Positions 1 to 9,507 of a stretch of DNA of 64,000 nucleotides are shown here, in pieces. Each line of letters opens with the position of its first letter. Position 1 is the first letter of the stretch. Below the pieces are notes generated by a model, which searched no databases, was not told where the DNA came from, and saw nothing but the letters and a program-made list of their open reading frames with translations. The DNA is from Nannocystis pusilla (GTDB lineage Bacteria; Myxococcota_A; Polyangia; Nannocystales; Nannocystaceae). The position numbers were made by a program, and so were the translations under genes. The stretch is taken from the NCBI RefSeq assembly GCF_026626665.1, contig NZ_JAPNKE010000002.1, forward strand, positions 6,425,168 to 6,489,167, read 5' to 3'.

Positions 1-22
1 CGTCGGCGCCGATCCGTCGGTG

Positions 23-50
23 TCTCGCTCGCGCGAGCGCGAGAGTTTTT
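23..50 (+). terminator. Possible intrinsic terminator of an upstream gene
   Basis: A hairpin is formed by TCTCGC and TCGC pairing with GCGA and GCGAGA, with a two-base GC bulge, and is followed at once by G and five T (46-50). T-runs are rare in this G+C-rich window, so the combination looks like a rho-independent terminator for a gene to the left of the window. The hairpin could read on either strand, but the T-run favours the plus strand. Confidence 0.45.
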
Positions 51-211
51 CGACATTCGACGTACCCCCGTCCGCACCTCCACCCACCCTAAAATCAAAC
101 ACGCCGCCGCCGGCACGCGCTCTGGCCGGCCACGGCGAGTCGGGCGCCGGGCCCGCCGGGAAAAACAATCATGGTGGCGTCGCTGGAGGGTGGCCGCTAT
201 CCTGCCCGTCC

Positions 212-1405
212 ATGCTTGGTAGCAATCTCGAGACTGTCCTTGTGCGAGTGATGGCGAGCCTCGGGCTCATGTTGGCGGCCTGTTCTTCGAACGGCAACGA
301 CTCGGCCGGGGTGACCGACGGCGCGTCGAGCTCGTCCACCGACGCGAGCGAGACCGACGCGCAGACGACCACCGACACCACCGTCACGCCGCCCACGAGC
401 ACGAGCGGCGAGTCGGCCTCCGAGACCGGCACCACCACCACGACCACCGCGCCGACCTCGACGACCGACGCCACCACGGAGCCCGTCGACCCGAGCGAGA
501 CGACGACCACGACCGATCCCACGGCGACGACCACCGACGCCACGACCACGACCACGACCGACGGCACCACCACGACCGACGGCACCACGACCACGACCGA
601 CGGCACCACCGACACCTCGAGCACGACCGACCAGCCGCCCGACTGCGTGCCGACCGAGGACGTCGAGGTCAGCTGCGACAACATCGACAACGACTGCGAC
701 TCCAACGTCGACAACATCGACGTCGGCAACGACGGCATCTGCGACTGCCTCAACATCGGCATCCTCGGCGACGTGGGCTACGCGCCGAGCGCCGACTTCC
801 AGGCCTGGCTCGAGGACCAGGGCTCCGCCGTCACCCGCACCAAGCTGCTCAACAACCCCGGCGTGGTCACCCCGGCGTTCCTCGCCAACTACGACCTCGT
901 CCTGATCGACCGCATCGAGCGGGCGCTCAGCGCCGACGAGGCCGCCGCGCTCGAGGCCTTCGTCAAGGACGACGGTCGCGGCATGATCACCCTCATCGGC
1001 TACAACTTCGACAACAACAACCCGGCCCCCGAGCGCGACCGGGCCAACTCCGCGCTGGCCCCGTTCGGCCTGGCCTACGAGGGCGCCTACTTCGGCAACG
1101 GCGTCATCCCGACCTTCGATCCGGTCCACCCGATCTCCATGGGCATCTCCGACGTCAACTTCGCCGGCGGCATCCAGCCGGTCGACGTCGAGAACCAGGG
1201 CACCTCGGAGGTGTTCGCCACCGTGCAGGCGGCGAACGCCGGCATCGCCCACCAGACCGACATGGAAGGCGGCCGCGTGGTCGTGTGGGGCGACGAGTGG
1301 ATCACCTTCGACAGCGACTGGCAGGGCTACGCCGACGTCCAGCAGTTCTGGGTGAACATGGTCGGCTGGGCCAAGCCGAAGGACTTCTGCGGCGCCCCGC
1401 AGTGA
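212..1405 (+). CDS. Lipoprotein with Thr-rich linker, MopE-like motif and ThuA/GATase-like C-terminal domain
   Basis: The start at 212 gives a lipoprotein signal peptide ending in LMLAAC. The open frame reaches further upstream, but that extension has no signal-peptide character. After the Cys comes a linker of about 110 residues made almost only of Thr, Ser, Asp and Ala (many TTTDG units), typical of surface lipoproteins of Nannocystis-type myxobacteria. A Cys/Asp motif follows (CDNIDNDCDSNVDN), like the MopE-related metal-binding repeat. The last ~220 residues look like a globular alpha/beta domain (NIGILGDVGY, DLVLIDRIE, RVVVWGDEW), reminiscent of the ThuA/type-1-amidotransferase-like fold found in exported myxobacterial proteins. 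No catalytic Cys-His pair is obvious. Function unknown; a cell-surface location is inferred. It converges on the HEAT gene at 1573. Confidence 0.8.
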   Translation: MLGSNLETVLVRVMASLGLMLAACSSNGNDSAGVTDGASSSSTDASETDAQTTTDTTVTPPTSTSGESASETGTTTTTTAPTSTTDATTEPVDPSETTTTTDPTATTTDATTTTTTDGTTTTDGTTTTTDGTTDTSSTTDQPPDCVPTEDVEVSCDNIDNDCDSNVDNIDVGNDGICDCLNIGILGDVGYAPSADFQAWLEDQGSAVTRTKLLNNPGVVTPAFLANYDLVLIDRIERALSADEAAALEAFVKDDGRGMITLIGYNFDNNNPAPERDRANSALAPFGLAYEGAYFGNGVIPTFDPVHPISMGISDVNFAGGIQPVDVENQGTSEVFATVQAANAGIAHQTDMEGGRVVVWGDEWITFDSDWQGYADVQQFWVNMVGWAKPKDFCGAPQ

Positions 1406-1572
1406 GCCCCGAGCGCCCCGCCGCCGTGCCCACGCGCGGCGGCGTCGCCCGCGAATGACGAGACGCTCGACCGCGCCGCCGGCTCCGACGCACAATCGAT
1501 TCGCGCGAACCCTCATTCGCGCCGACTTCGATCATTCCTGCGAATATGAGGCTTGTCGCAGACAGTCGGCGC

Positions 1573-2393
1573 TCACGCCGGGTCATCGGGCCCGGGCAGA
1601 TCGAAATACCCGCGCGCCAGCGCCTCGGCGCAGGCCGCCAGATACTCGGCGCTGAAGCGAGCCCGCACGCGTTCGCGCGTGGCATCGACCGCCTCCGGCG
1701 CCCACTCGAACGGCCAGCCGAGCACGTCGCACAGGGCCTGCGCCGCGCGGCGCGACTCGCCCGGCTCGTACGAGCTCGGCGTCCGCACGTCGGGGTCGTC
1801 GAGCAGCGCGGCGAGGCCGGCGATCGGCGTCGCGTGACCGAGGGCGGCGAGACCCCACAGCGCGAACACCCGCGTACGCGGCTCGGGGTGCGTCAGGTTG
1901 GGTTCGAACACCAGCGCCGCGATCGGGTCCTTGAGCTTGCGCAGCGCGTCGAGCAGCACGAAGGGCGTGTCCTGGCCGGCCGTGTGCGCCATGAGGATCT
2001 CGACCGAGCCGCGGTCGCCGAGCTCGCCGAGCGCGTCGACGGCCCACGCCCACGCGGGGTCGTCGGCGTCGCCAGCGATCGCGCGGAGCTCCGGGATGAA
2101 CCGCGGCCGCCTCTTCATGCCCTGCACCAACCAGTCGCGCGTCTCGTCGCGCACGCCCAAAAGCTCGCGGACCTCGTCGTCGGCTGGACCGCCGGGCTCG
2201 GCGTCTCCCAGCGCCAGCAACACATCGACGCGCCGGCGCGCCCGCTGCTTGCTGCCGCGAGCCGCGCGACGCAAGGTCGGCAAGCCATGCTCGCCGAGCG
2301 CGGTGACCTCGGCGACCAGCCGCGCCAGCCCCTTCGCCGACGAATTCTAAAATGGGGCAGCAGGGCGAGGACTGCGGGATCTTGCCGGGCCAC
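1573..2393 (-). CDS. HEAT-repeat protein, frame broken near 2350
   Basis: The long part (about 236 residues) is built of alpha-helical pairs typical of HEAT-like repeats (AVDALGELGDRGSVEIL, VFALWGLAALG). Such repeats usually act as scaffolds. The first ~15 residues lie in another frame, starting at GTG 2393 with MARQDPAVLALLPHF. They join the main frame (SSAKGLARLVAEVTALG) if one base is restored at 2349-2356, where the sequence is the AT-rich CATTTTAGAATTC. The expected reading is His-Phe-Lys-Asn-Ser. There is no catalytic motif, and partner and function are unknown. The neighbouring 3' end converges from the plus strand. Confidence 0.7.
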
Positions 2394-2453
2394 GAGCGCG
2401 AGCTTTCACGCGCCGCCGGGAGGCTGTCAACCGCCACACGCCGCCGTGACCAC

Positions 2454-2700
2454 GATGCGCACGCGAGGCCGGGAGGCTGTCGACCGCCAGGCGCCGGCGA
2501 GCGCCGCCGAAGTCCTGACGACCATGCACGCCCGTACACTGCCCCGCGCCGGCGAGCGCCTGCTGAAGCCCTGACGACCATGCACGCCCATGCACCGCCC
2601 CGCGCCGCGCCGGCGAGCGCCCGCTGAAGCCTGACGACCAAGCACGCCCGTGCACCGCCCCGCGTCGACGGGCACCGCCCAAGTCGTGACCACGGTGTAC
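2454..2700 (+). repeat. Degenerate ~60-bp tandem repeat between genes
   Basis: Three to four imperfect copies of a unit of about 60 bp contain CTGACGACCATGCACGCCC, then CACCGCCCCGCGCCGGCGAGCGCC, then GCTGAAGCC. Clear copies start near 2515, 2571 and 2632, with a more diverged one before them and a decayed tail to ~2700. Every frame carries stops or nonsense composition, so this is a non-coding minisatellite-like block between a minus-strand HEAT gene and a plus-strand lipoprotein gene. Confidence 0.7.
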
Positions 2701-2835
2701 GCGACGACGACGTCGTCGAGCTCCTCGCGGACGCTCCGGAGCGCCCTGGCACCGCCCTGCGAGCGCGTCCGGGACGCATGCATGGCGTCGCCACCGCCAC
2801 CTACGCGCTGCGATCGCCATGTTAAACTCTCCTTC

Positions 2836-3405
2836 GTGAGCTCGATCCGTCCCCGCGCGAGCCTCCTCGCGCTCAGTTTTTTCACCGCCTGCTTCGCGCC
2901 GGAAGGCTCCTCGCCCACGACAGGCACCACCACCGCTCCAGCCGGCACCACCACCACCGCGGCGGACCCGACGAACGAAGCGACCACTGCGCCCGGCACC
3001 GGCACCGAGCCCTCGACCACCGGCACCACCGGCACGCCCACCACGACGGACCCGAGCACCACCTCGTCGACCACCGCCGACACGACGACCGGTACCACCG
3101 ACGCGACGACGAGCACCGCCACCACCGACGCGACGACCGGGACCACCACCACCGATTCCACCACGGCCACGACGCTCCCCGAGCCGGAGTGCCTCGCCGA
3201 TTTGGACTGCCCGAACGACGGCGGCGAGTGCAAGGTGCCCGCCTGCATCGACGGCCGATGCGCCCACAAAGACGCCCCGGTCGGCAGCCTCTGCAACGGC
3301 TTCCAGGATCAATGCGACGCGATGGGCCTGTGCGTCGATTGCGTCGACAACGGCGGCTGCGGCGAATGCTGTGTGTGCGCCGGCGGGCTCTGCATCCCCA
3401 ACTGA
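2836..3405 (+). CDS. Thr-rich lipoprotein with Cys-rich C-terminal domain
   Basis: GTG 2836 is preferred because it gives a compact signal peptide (SIRPRASLLALSFFTAC) with an FTAC lipobox; an in-frame ATG at 2779 would add an unlikely N-terminus. About 85 residues of Thr/Ser/Asp linker follow. The C-terminal ~75 residues hold at least 14 Cys in closely spaced patterns (CLADLDCPNDGGECKVPAC, CVDCVDNGGCGECCVC), suggesting a small disulfide-bonded extracellular domain of the kind repeated in myxobacterial surface proteins. It ends with IPN, without an Arg-rich tail. Function unknown. The 280 bp downstream, before the convergent gene at 3685, holds no gene I can support. Confidence 0.75.
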   Translation: MSSIRPRASLLALSFFTACFAPEGSSPTTGTTTAPAGTTTTAADPTNEATTAPGTGTEPSTTGTTGTPTTTDPSTTSSTTADTTTGTTDATTSTATTDATTGTTTTDSTTATTLPEPECLADLDCPNDGGECKVPACIDGRCAHKDAPVGSLCNGFQDQCDAMGLCVDCVDNGGCGECCVCAGGLCIPN

Positions 3406-3684
3406 AGCCACCAGGCCGACGCGAGCCCCGCATGGCGGCGCCCCCGACCCGCCCGCGCCCTCGATGTGCGATCATTCTGCCGATCGCTCCGCGCCGACCT
3501 CGCCGACGAAATCGTCCCGATGCGACTGGACCGCCGCCGCGATCGTGCGGCCCATCGGGTCATCGCCATTCGGGCGTGACTGGCCGCGAACGCGCGGGTG
3601 ATCGCTCGCCGATCGGCCTCCCGACCGCACCATCGATTCGCCGCTCGCGATGGTTCCCATTCGGGTCCGTCCCCCGACGATCTC

Positions 3685-4688
3685 CTATGAGCGCCTGCGT
3701 CGCAACAAAACCCCGCCCCCGCCGCCACCAACAGGCACGCACCACCGTAGATGAGCCTCGGGTCGATCGTCGATTCGTCCGCGACGGCTTCGGACTTCGC
3801 GGCCTCCCCAGTCTTCGCCTCGCCCGCTTTCACTTCGACGCCCTTCGCCTCGACGGTCTTCGCCTCGACCGTCTTCGCCTCGACCGTCTTCGCCTCGCCC
3901 GCCCCTGCCGCCCCCACCTTCGCCGGCGCCCCCGCAGCGTCCGGGCCCCACGGCGCCCCGATCAGGCTGCCCGCAAAATACTTCGCCTCCTCCTCCTCGC
4001 TATCCTCCGCGTACGGCTCGATCACCTTCACGTCCCCGCGCGAGCGCTTCCGCGGGTCTTGCACCTTCCCGCTGCCCCACCGCCAGCGCACCGCCTCGAT
4101 CGCCAGCCCTGCGCCCTCGCGCCGCGCCGCGTACGTCACCACCCGCGAGCGCTCCGTGCCGAGCTTCACCACCCCGTCCATCGCCAGCGCCACGCCCGTG
4201 CGCACCACCGCCGGGTCACGCGAGAACAGCCGCCAGCGCTCCTCGTTCGACATCGCGTCGAGGCGAGCGATCGCCCCCTCCTCGACCGGGAACTCGGCCC
4301 GCGGCAGCCCGAAGAAATAACAGTTGGACATCGGCCCCTCGTAGTTGGTCGTACTGTCGAACCGCTTCCCCTCCTCGACCACGAGGTATCCGAGGTGTTC
4401 CTCCTCATCGTCGAGGTAGAGCGCGAGCCGGGCGTCCGCTCGCTCCTTCAGCTTCTCCTCGAACGACTCGAACGCCCCCTGCACCTCGCACGGATACGGG
4501 TACACGACCAGCACCACGTCGCCGAGCCCGGCGACCCCCTCGACCACGATGCTCGTCTTGGCCTCGCCGTATTTGTCGGAGTCGAACGGCACCGCGTCGG
4601 CGGCCGCCTCTCCGGCGACCCCCGCGCTCACCAGCCCGAGAACCGCCGCCATCGCCCGAACTCCGCGCGCCCGTCGGACCTTCGTCAT
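3685..4688 (-). CDS. Exported protein with KTVEA repeats and C-terminal membrane anchor/RRRR tail, frame broken near 3715
   Basis: A signal peptide (MAAVLGLVSAGVAGEAAADA) precedes a ~200-residue conserved-looking domain that I do not recognise (DVVLVVYPYPCEVQGAFESFEEKLKERA, NCYFFGLP). A low-complexity stretch with repeated EAKTV units follows, then DPRLIYGGACLLVAAGAG. In the frame as printed the protein runs on as nonsense. Adding one G in the GGGG run before TTTTG (3708-3722) gives GVLLRRRRS and a stop at 3685. That is a hydrophobic helix plus Arg cluster, as in MYXO-CTERM-like sorting tails. The reconstructed protein is ~334 residues and is probably surface or periplasmic, anchored at its C-terminus. 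It lies downstream of and co-directional with the DUF4215 lipoprotein gene. Confidence 0.65.
3839..3901 (-). repeat. 15-bp in-frame tandem repeat encoding EAKTV
   Basis: Near-identical 15-bp units (GAGGCGAAGACGGTC on the coding strand) occur about four times with decayed flanking copies, producing the EAKTV/EAKGV/EVKAG series. The unit length is a multiple of three, so copy-number change would keep the frame and only alter the length of the spacer before the membrane helix. Confidence 0.75.
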
Positions 4689-4897
4689 GCGCCCAGCCTT
4701 CCATCGTCGGCTCGCCCCCGCAACCACCGCCGAGACGGCGGCGCGAGGCTCGATTCGGCCTTCGAGGGCCGCGCAGCCGGCAGCGCGCCCCTCCGACCGC
4801 CCGGGCGGTTCGCAGAGCGCCGCAGATCGAGACGCCGATGGCGGCATCGACATCGACCTCGGCATCGACCTCGACCTCGGCGATTGTTTCGGCGCCG

Positions 4898-5964
4898 TCA
4901 ATTCGCCCCGCTGCGGACCCACTCGATCACCGTGCAGAGCTGCCCCTCGGTGAGCACCTTGCCGATCGGCATCGGGTTGCCGCCGCCGCCCACCACATTG
5001 GTCTGCTGATTGAGCAGCTTGAACAGCAGATAGCTGCGATCGACGTCGCCCGCGGTGACGATGTCGATCGTTGCCATCGACGACGGCACCCCGACCATGC
5101 TGTCGCGGAAGCTGGGCCCGTCCTTGAAGATGAGCGCCGTGCCGACGCCCTTGCCGTGGCAGTTGCACGCGCCGGCCACCGCCTGCCACGCCTGTCCCGC
5201 GCTGACCTGCGCCGGCGCGCAGTCGGGCGGCATCAGCGGCATCGGCGGCACGCACTCCTGCTGCTTGCACACCGCCTGGTCGCAGTCGCCATTATTAAAC
5301 ACCCCTCGCCGAGCGAGCACTTGCCGCAGTACGGCCCGCCGCAGTCGACGTCCGGCTCGTAGCCGTTGGCGACCCCGTCCGAGCACGTCGGCGCCACGCA
5401 GGTGGTCGTGCACTGGTCGTTGTCGTCGTCGTCGCCGTCGTCGCACTCCTCGACGCCCGCGTGCACGAAGCCGTCGCCGCAGCGCGCCTCCTCGCAGGTA
5501 CCGAGGCAGGCGTCCTCCTGACTGTCGTTGCCGTCGTCGCAGGCCTCGCCGGGCTCGACGAAGCCGTTGCCGCAGCCGCCCGGGACGCAGTCGTTGGGGC
5601 AATCGTCGGACTCGATCAGGTTGCCGTCGTCGCACACCTCGACGCCGGCGTACACCAGCCCGTCGCCGCAGCGCGCGAACGTACACGACAGCGTGCACGG
5701 ACCGTCGTCGGCGTTGAGGTCGCCGAAGTCGCACTCCTCCGGCGACTCGGTCACCCCGTCGCCGCAGCCCTCGGGCGGCGGAGCCGTCGAGCTGCCCGGC
5801 GGGTCGCTCGACGTCACAGGCACGCCGGTGGTCGCGGGCGCGTCGGTCTCGCCGGCCTCGCTCGTCGGCCCGATCCCGGTCCCGGCGGGCTCGTCCGTCG
5901 CAACCCCGGGGTCGGTGCCGCAAGCCGTCGCGACGAGGCAGAGAGACAGGACCAGCGTGCGCAT
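4898..5964 (-). CDS. DUF4215-repeat lipoprotein with CxCHG motif, frame broken near 5293
   Basis: ATG 5964 gives a signal peptide with lipobox VATAC and a short Thr/Ser linker. Several DUF4215-type Cys/Asp modules follow (CGDGVTESPEECDFGD, CGDGLVYAGVEVCDDGN, CGNGFVEPGEACDDGN, CGDGFVHAGVEECDDGD). These are common in myxobacterial extracellular proteins and probably bind calcium or are disulfide-stabilised. After CSLGEGC the frame breaks at TGTTTAATAATGG (5289-5297). One restored base gives F-N-N-G-D-C and leads into a C-terminal domain of ~110 residues containing CNCHGKG, which resembles a haem-binding CxxCH site with altered spacing, and a repeat-free end (LTEGQLCTVIEWVRSGAN). The latter is like the cytochrome-type tails of planctomycete/myxobacterial proteins. 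Haem attachment is not established. Confidence 0.75.
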
Positions 5965-6752
5965 GCGGAGCCCGAGAGTGCCAACGAGCCCGCGGTCCGC
6001 CAAGCCGCGAACGCCACCGCGCCGCGAGCGCGACGCATGCCCGCGAGCGCCCGCGCTCGCCCAGAGGTCCAGCGAAGGCCAGGCATCCCCGGAGGCGCGG
6101 CCACAAAACCCCGAGCACGCCGCGCATCGCCGACTCGCGTGTCGGCTTTCTCCGCGGTCACGCGGACGAATGTCGCGTCCGCCTCGACGCGCACGCGAAG
6201 CGATCGCCCTCGCCCGTGCAGCCCTCACGGCCAGGTCGATGCCCTCCTTCGACCTGGCCTCGTCGACGCACTCGACCCGTCGACCGACGCGAGGAGACAG
6301 ACCAAGCGCGACGATCAGCGCCCCGCCTCGACTCGCCGCATCGACAGGGGTGCACGCGACACCGTTCGCACGCTCGCCGGCGCGTCCATGCGGGCGTCGA
6401 GGTCGTCGGCGGCCTCGCGAGTGACCGCATTGGCTTGCGGCCCATATCGATGCGCATGGACGCGGTCGTTCGGATGGCCGATAGAACATGTTCACGAAGA
6501 CATCCACGAAATCAGACATCGGCCGGGCACTTCCGAGCGCCGCTCGTCGCGAACGCGACAATGACGACGGTTGCATCGCTGACGCCGCGGAGGAGCCCGG
6601 TGTGGGAGTTGCGCCGGCGGGCCGTGCTGCATCACTCGGCGCGGGTCCCGAGCGGGCTCGTCCGCACCTCCGCGGACCCCTGCGCAGTCGGCCCTGCTGC
6701 GCCTGGGCCCCATTTGACAGCTCGGGCGGCCTCGGCAATGTTGCCTCATGCC
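5965..6752. other. Divergent intergenic region without a recognisable gene
   Basis: These ~790 bp separate the minus-strand DUF4215 lipoprotein from the plus-strand signalling operon. Open frames exist on both strands, but their translations are Arg/Ala/Pro-rich and have no recognisable motif, signal peptide or ribosome-binding site. It must contain the promoters of both flanking units. I could not identify confident -35/-10 or sigma-54 boxes. A GAACATGTTC palindrome lies at 6485-6494. Confidence 0.5.
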
Positions 6753-7511
6753 ATGCCCGAGCGCGCGCGAATCCTCGTGGTGGACGACGATCCCTGGCTG
6801 GTCAAGATGATCTGCACGGTGCTCGGCGAGCGCTACGACTGCGTCGGCGCCGTCGACGGCATCGAGGGCCTGGCCAAGGCCCTGGCTCGCCCGCCGCACC
6901 TCATCGTCTCCGACGTGATGATGCCGCGGATGAGCGGCTGGGAGCTCGTCAAGCAGGTCCGCAGCCACAGCCAGCTCGCGTTCGTCCCGTTCATCTTCCT
7001 CTCCGCGCTCGACTCCGACGAGGACCGCCTGTACGGCTTCCGCCTCGGCGCCGACGAGTACCTGCCGAAGCCGCTCGACATCGGCGAGCTCGCCCTGCGC
7101 GTCGAGGTCGTGCTGACCCGGCTCGCCCAGCTCGAGCAGGCGGCGCGCGAGCGGGTCCGCCGGGCCCCGCCGAAGGGCGCCCCCAGCCTGCGCGGCGACC
7201 TCGACCAGATCGGCCTGTCCTCGCTGCTGGTGATGCTGGAGATGGAGCGCAAGAGCGGCCTCCTGGTGGTCGCGCGCGACCGGCCCGAGGAGCGCGTGCG
7301 GATCTACCTCGTCGAGGGCCGCATCTTCGCCGCCCAGTCGGACGACGGCGCGGTCCGCAACGCCGACGCCATCTACCACGTGCTCGGGTGGAAGCGCGGG
7401 CAGTTCGAGTTCAACGCGTTCGTGGTCGAGATGCGCGACGAGGTCGAGATGTCGACCACCGGCCTGCTCCTGGAGGGCGCGCGTCGGCTCGACGAAGCGG
7501 GGCGGGCATGA
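6753..7511 (+). CDS. Response regulator with DUF4388 (PatA-N-like) output domain
   Basis: This 252-residue protein starts at ATG 6753. The N-terminal receiver has the acidic pair (VVDDD), the phospho-acceptor Asp in LIVSDVMMP (about residue 50) and the conserved Lys in PKPLD. The C-terminal ~110 residues match DUF4388 (LRGDLDQIGLSSLLVMLEMERKSGLLVV, YLVEGRIFAAQ), a domain common in myxobacterial regulators and often linked to motility, polarity or protein-protein signalling rather than DNA binding. It is the first gene of a tightly packed operon and overlaps the next gene by 4 bp (ATGA). It is probably phosphorylated by the histidine kinase encoded two genes downstream. Confidence 0.93.
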   Translation: MPERARILVVDDDPWLVKMICTVLGERYDCVGAVDGIEGLAKALARPPHLIVSDVMMPRMSGWELVKQVRSHSQLAFVPFIFLSALDSDEDRLYGFRLGADEYLPKPLDIGELALRVEVVLTRLAQLEQAARERVRRAPPKGAPSLRGDLDQIGLSSLLVMLEMERKSGLLVVARDRPEERVRIYLVEGRIFAAQSDDGAVRNADAIYHVLGWKRGQFEFNAFVVEMRDEVEMSTTGLLLEGARRLDEAGRA

Positions 7512-7906
7512 GCGGCGCGCGGGTCATCGGCAAGGTCCTGCTCGTCGACGACGAGCCGGACATCCGCCGGATCGGCCAGCTCAGCCTCGCGCGCGTCGGA
7601 CGCTGGCAGGTCGCCGTCGCGGCCAGCGGCGCCGAGGCGCTCGAGGTCGCCGCCCGCGAGCGCCCCGACGTCATCCTGCTCGACGTCATGATGCCGGTCG
7701 ACGACGGCCCGACCACCCTCGCGCGCCTGCGCGAGCGCCCCGACACCGCCGACATCCCGGTGATCTTCATGACCGCCAAGGTCCTGCCGCACGAGCTGCA
7801 GCGCTGGCGCGAGCTCGGCGCGGCCGGAACGATCCCCAAGCCGTTCGATCCGATGACCCTCCCCGACGAGGTCCGGCGCGTCCTCGCGGCCGCGGAGGCC
7901 CCGTGA
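7508..7906 (+). CDS. Single-domain response regulator (CheY-like)
   Basis: This 132-residue stand-alone receiver has the acidic pair (LLVDDEPD), the phospho-acceptor Asp in VILLDVMMP (about residue 56), Thr in IFMTAKV and Lys in PKPFDP. There is no output domain, so it probably works as a shuttle or allosteric receiver within the phosphorelay encoded by this operon. It overlaps both neighbours by 4 bp, implying translational coupling. Confidence 0.93.
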   Translation: MSGARVIGKVLLVDDEPDIRRIGQLSLARVGRWQVAVAASGAEALEVAARERPDVILLDVMMPVDDGPTTLARLRERPDTADIPVIFMTAKVLPHELQRWRELGAAGTIPKPFDPMTLPDEVRRVLAAAEAP

Positions 7907-9507
7907 TCCCCGCCCCGCTCCACCCGCGGGAGGACGCGCGCCTGCAGGCGCTGGCCGACGCCGAGCTGCTCGACACGCCCCCCGAGGCGATGTTCGACGA
8001 CATCGTCCATCTCGCCTCTTACATCTGCGGCACCCCGATCGCCCTCATCTCCCTCGTCGACCGCGAGCGCCAGTGGTTCAAGGCCCGCACCGGCATCGAC
8101 GGCCACGAGAGCACCCGCGACGTCGCCTTCTGCGCCCACGCGATCCTCGACAACGGCCTGTTCGAGGTCCAGGACGCGCACACCGACCCGCGCTTCGCCG
8201 ACAACCCGTTCGTCACCGGCGCGCCGTTCGTGCGCTTCTACGCCGGCGTGCCGCTGACCGTCGGCGACGACGCCCTGCCGATCGGCACCCTGTGCGCGCT
8301 CGACCGCCGGCCGCGGCGGCTGACCCCGGAGCAGACCGAGGCGATGCAGGCGCTGGCGCGCCAGGTCGTGCGCAACATCGAGGTGCGCAAGGCGGCCCTG
8401 CGGACGAAGGCGCTCAACGACGAGCTGCAGCGCGCCGCCGCGGCCCTCGGCACCAGCGAGGCGCGCCTGCAGGCGCTGCTCGCCGCCAACCCCGACGGCA
8501 TGGTCCGCGTCGCCCGCGACGGCACCGTGCTCGACCGCAAGCTCTCGCGCGACCGGGCCATCCTCCCCGACGCCCAGCACATGATCGGCCAGAACGTCGC
8601 CGACTGCTTCCCGCCCCGCCTCGCGCGGCTGTTCCTGCAGCAGCTCGAGCGCGCGCTCGCCAGCGACACCGTGCAGACGCTCGAGCTCCAGGAGACCGTC
8701 GACGGCCGCGCCTGCGACAAGGAGCTGCGGATCGTCGCCAGCGGCCCGCACGAGGCGCTGGCGCTGATCCGCGACGTCACCGAGCGCAAGCTGGGCGAGC
8801 GGGCCAAGGACGCGTTCGTCGCCACCGTCTCGCACGAGCTGCGCACGCCGCTCACGTCGATCCGCGGCTCGCTCAGCCTGCTCGAGCACGGCATGGTCGG
8901 CCCGCTGCCGGAGGAGGCGCTGGAGATGGTCCAGATCTCCCGCACCAACGCCGAGCGCTTGCTGCTGGTGATCAACGACATCCTCGACCTCGAGAAGCTG
9001 TCCGCGGGGCAGATCGATCTGTCGCTGCGCCCCGTCGACCCGCCGCGGGTGCTGGCCAGCGCGGCCGAGTCGATCCGCGGCATGGCGGCCCAGGCCGGCG
9101 TCGAGGTGGTCGTCGGCGAGTGCCCCGTCGGCGCCCCGGTGCTCGCCGACGAGGCCCGGGTGATCCAGATCCTCAACAACCTGTTGTCGAACGCGATCAA
9201 GTTCTCGCCGCGCGGGTCCCGGGTCGACCTGTCCGTCGAGGCAGGTTCGTGCGGCCGCCTGCGCTTCTGCGTGACCGACCACGGCCCGGGCATCGCCCGC
9301 GAGCACCACGCCCGCGTGTTCGAGCGCTTCCACCAGCTCGACGCGTCCGACAGCCGCAAGCGCGGCGGCACCGGGCTCGGGCTGGCGATCGTCAAGAGCC
9401 TGGTCGAGGAGCACGGCGGCGTGGTCGGCCTCGACAGCGCCCCGGGGCACGGCAGCAAGTTCTGGTTCGAGCTGCCGTGCTGCCGCGGCGGAGGCGAGCG
9501 GCCGTGA
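7903..9507 (+). CDS. GAF-PAS sensor histidine kinase
   Basis: This 534-residue soluble kinase starts at GTG 7903 (GTGA overlap with the receiver gene). Residues ~20-165 are a GAF domain (FDDIVHLASYICGTPIALISLVD, FCAHAILD, FYAGVPL). Residues ~185-290 are a PAS-like domain (LQALLAANPDGMVRVARDGTVL). Then come HisKA with phospho-acceptor His in SHELRTPLTSIRG and HATPase_c with N box (NNLLSNAIKFSP), G1 (DHGPGIA), F box and G2 (GGTGLGLAIVKSLV). No transmembrane segment is seen, so it senses a cytoplasmic signal, possibly a ligand of the GAF domain. Predicted partners are the adjoining receivers and the Hpt-like protein. Confidence 0.95.
   Translation: MIPAPLHPREDARLQALADAELLDTPPEAMFDDIVHLASYICGTPIALISLVDRERQWFKARTGIDGHESTRDVAFCAHAILDNGLFEVQDAHTDPRFADNPFVTGAPFVRFYAGVPLTVGDDALPIGTLCALDRRPRRLTPEQTEAMQALARQVVRNIEVRKAALRTKALNDELQRAAAALGTSEARLQALLAANPDGMVRVARDGTVLDRKLSRDRAILPDAQHMIGQNVADCFPPRLARLFLQQLERALASDTVQTLELQETVDGRACDKELRIVASGPHEALALIRDVTERKLGERAKDAFVATVSHELRTPLTSIRGSLSLLEHGMVGPLPEEALEMVQISRTNAERLLLVINDILDLEKLSAGQIDLSLRPVDPPRVLASAAESIRGMAAQAGVEVVVGECPVGAPVLADEARVIQILNNLLSNAIKFSPRGSRVDLSVEAGSCGRLRFCVTDHGPGIAREHHARVFERFHQLDASDSRKRGGTGLGLAIVKSLVEEHGGVVGLDSAPGHGSKFWFELPCCRGGGERP

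Noticed and set aside
20..211. N-terminal extension of the first gene up to position 20
   Set aside because: The extension is Arg/Pro-rich and would bury the lipoprotein signal peptide that starts at 212; a terminator-like hairpin lies inside it.
169..762. Minus-strand open frame rich in Val/Ser opposite the Thr linker of the first lipoprotein
   Set aside because: Poly-Val/Ser translation is the antisense of ACC/ACG/GAC codons; there is no start context and the plus-strand gene has a signal peptide and domain.
3189..5009. Long plus-strand open frame of ~600 residues
   Set aside because: It runs antisense to two exported protein genes and is Arg/Pro/Leu-rich without motifs; this is a shadow frame typical of high G+C DNA.
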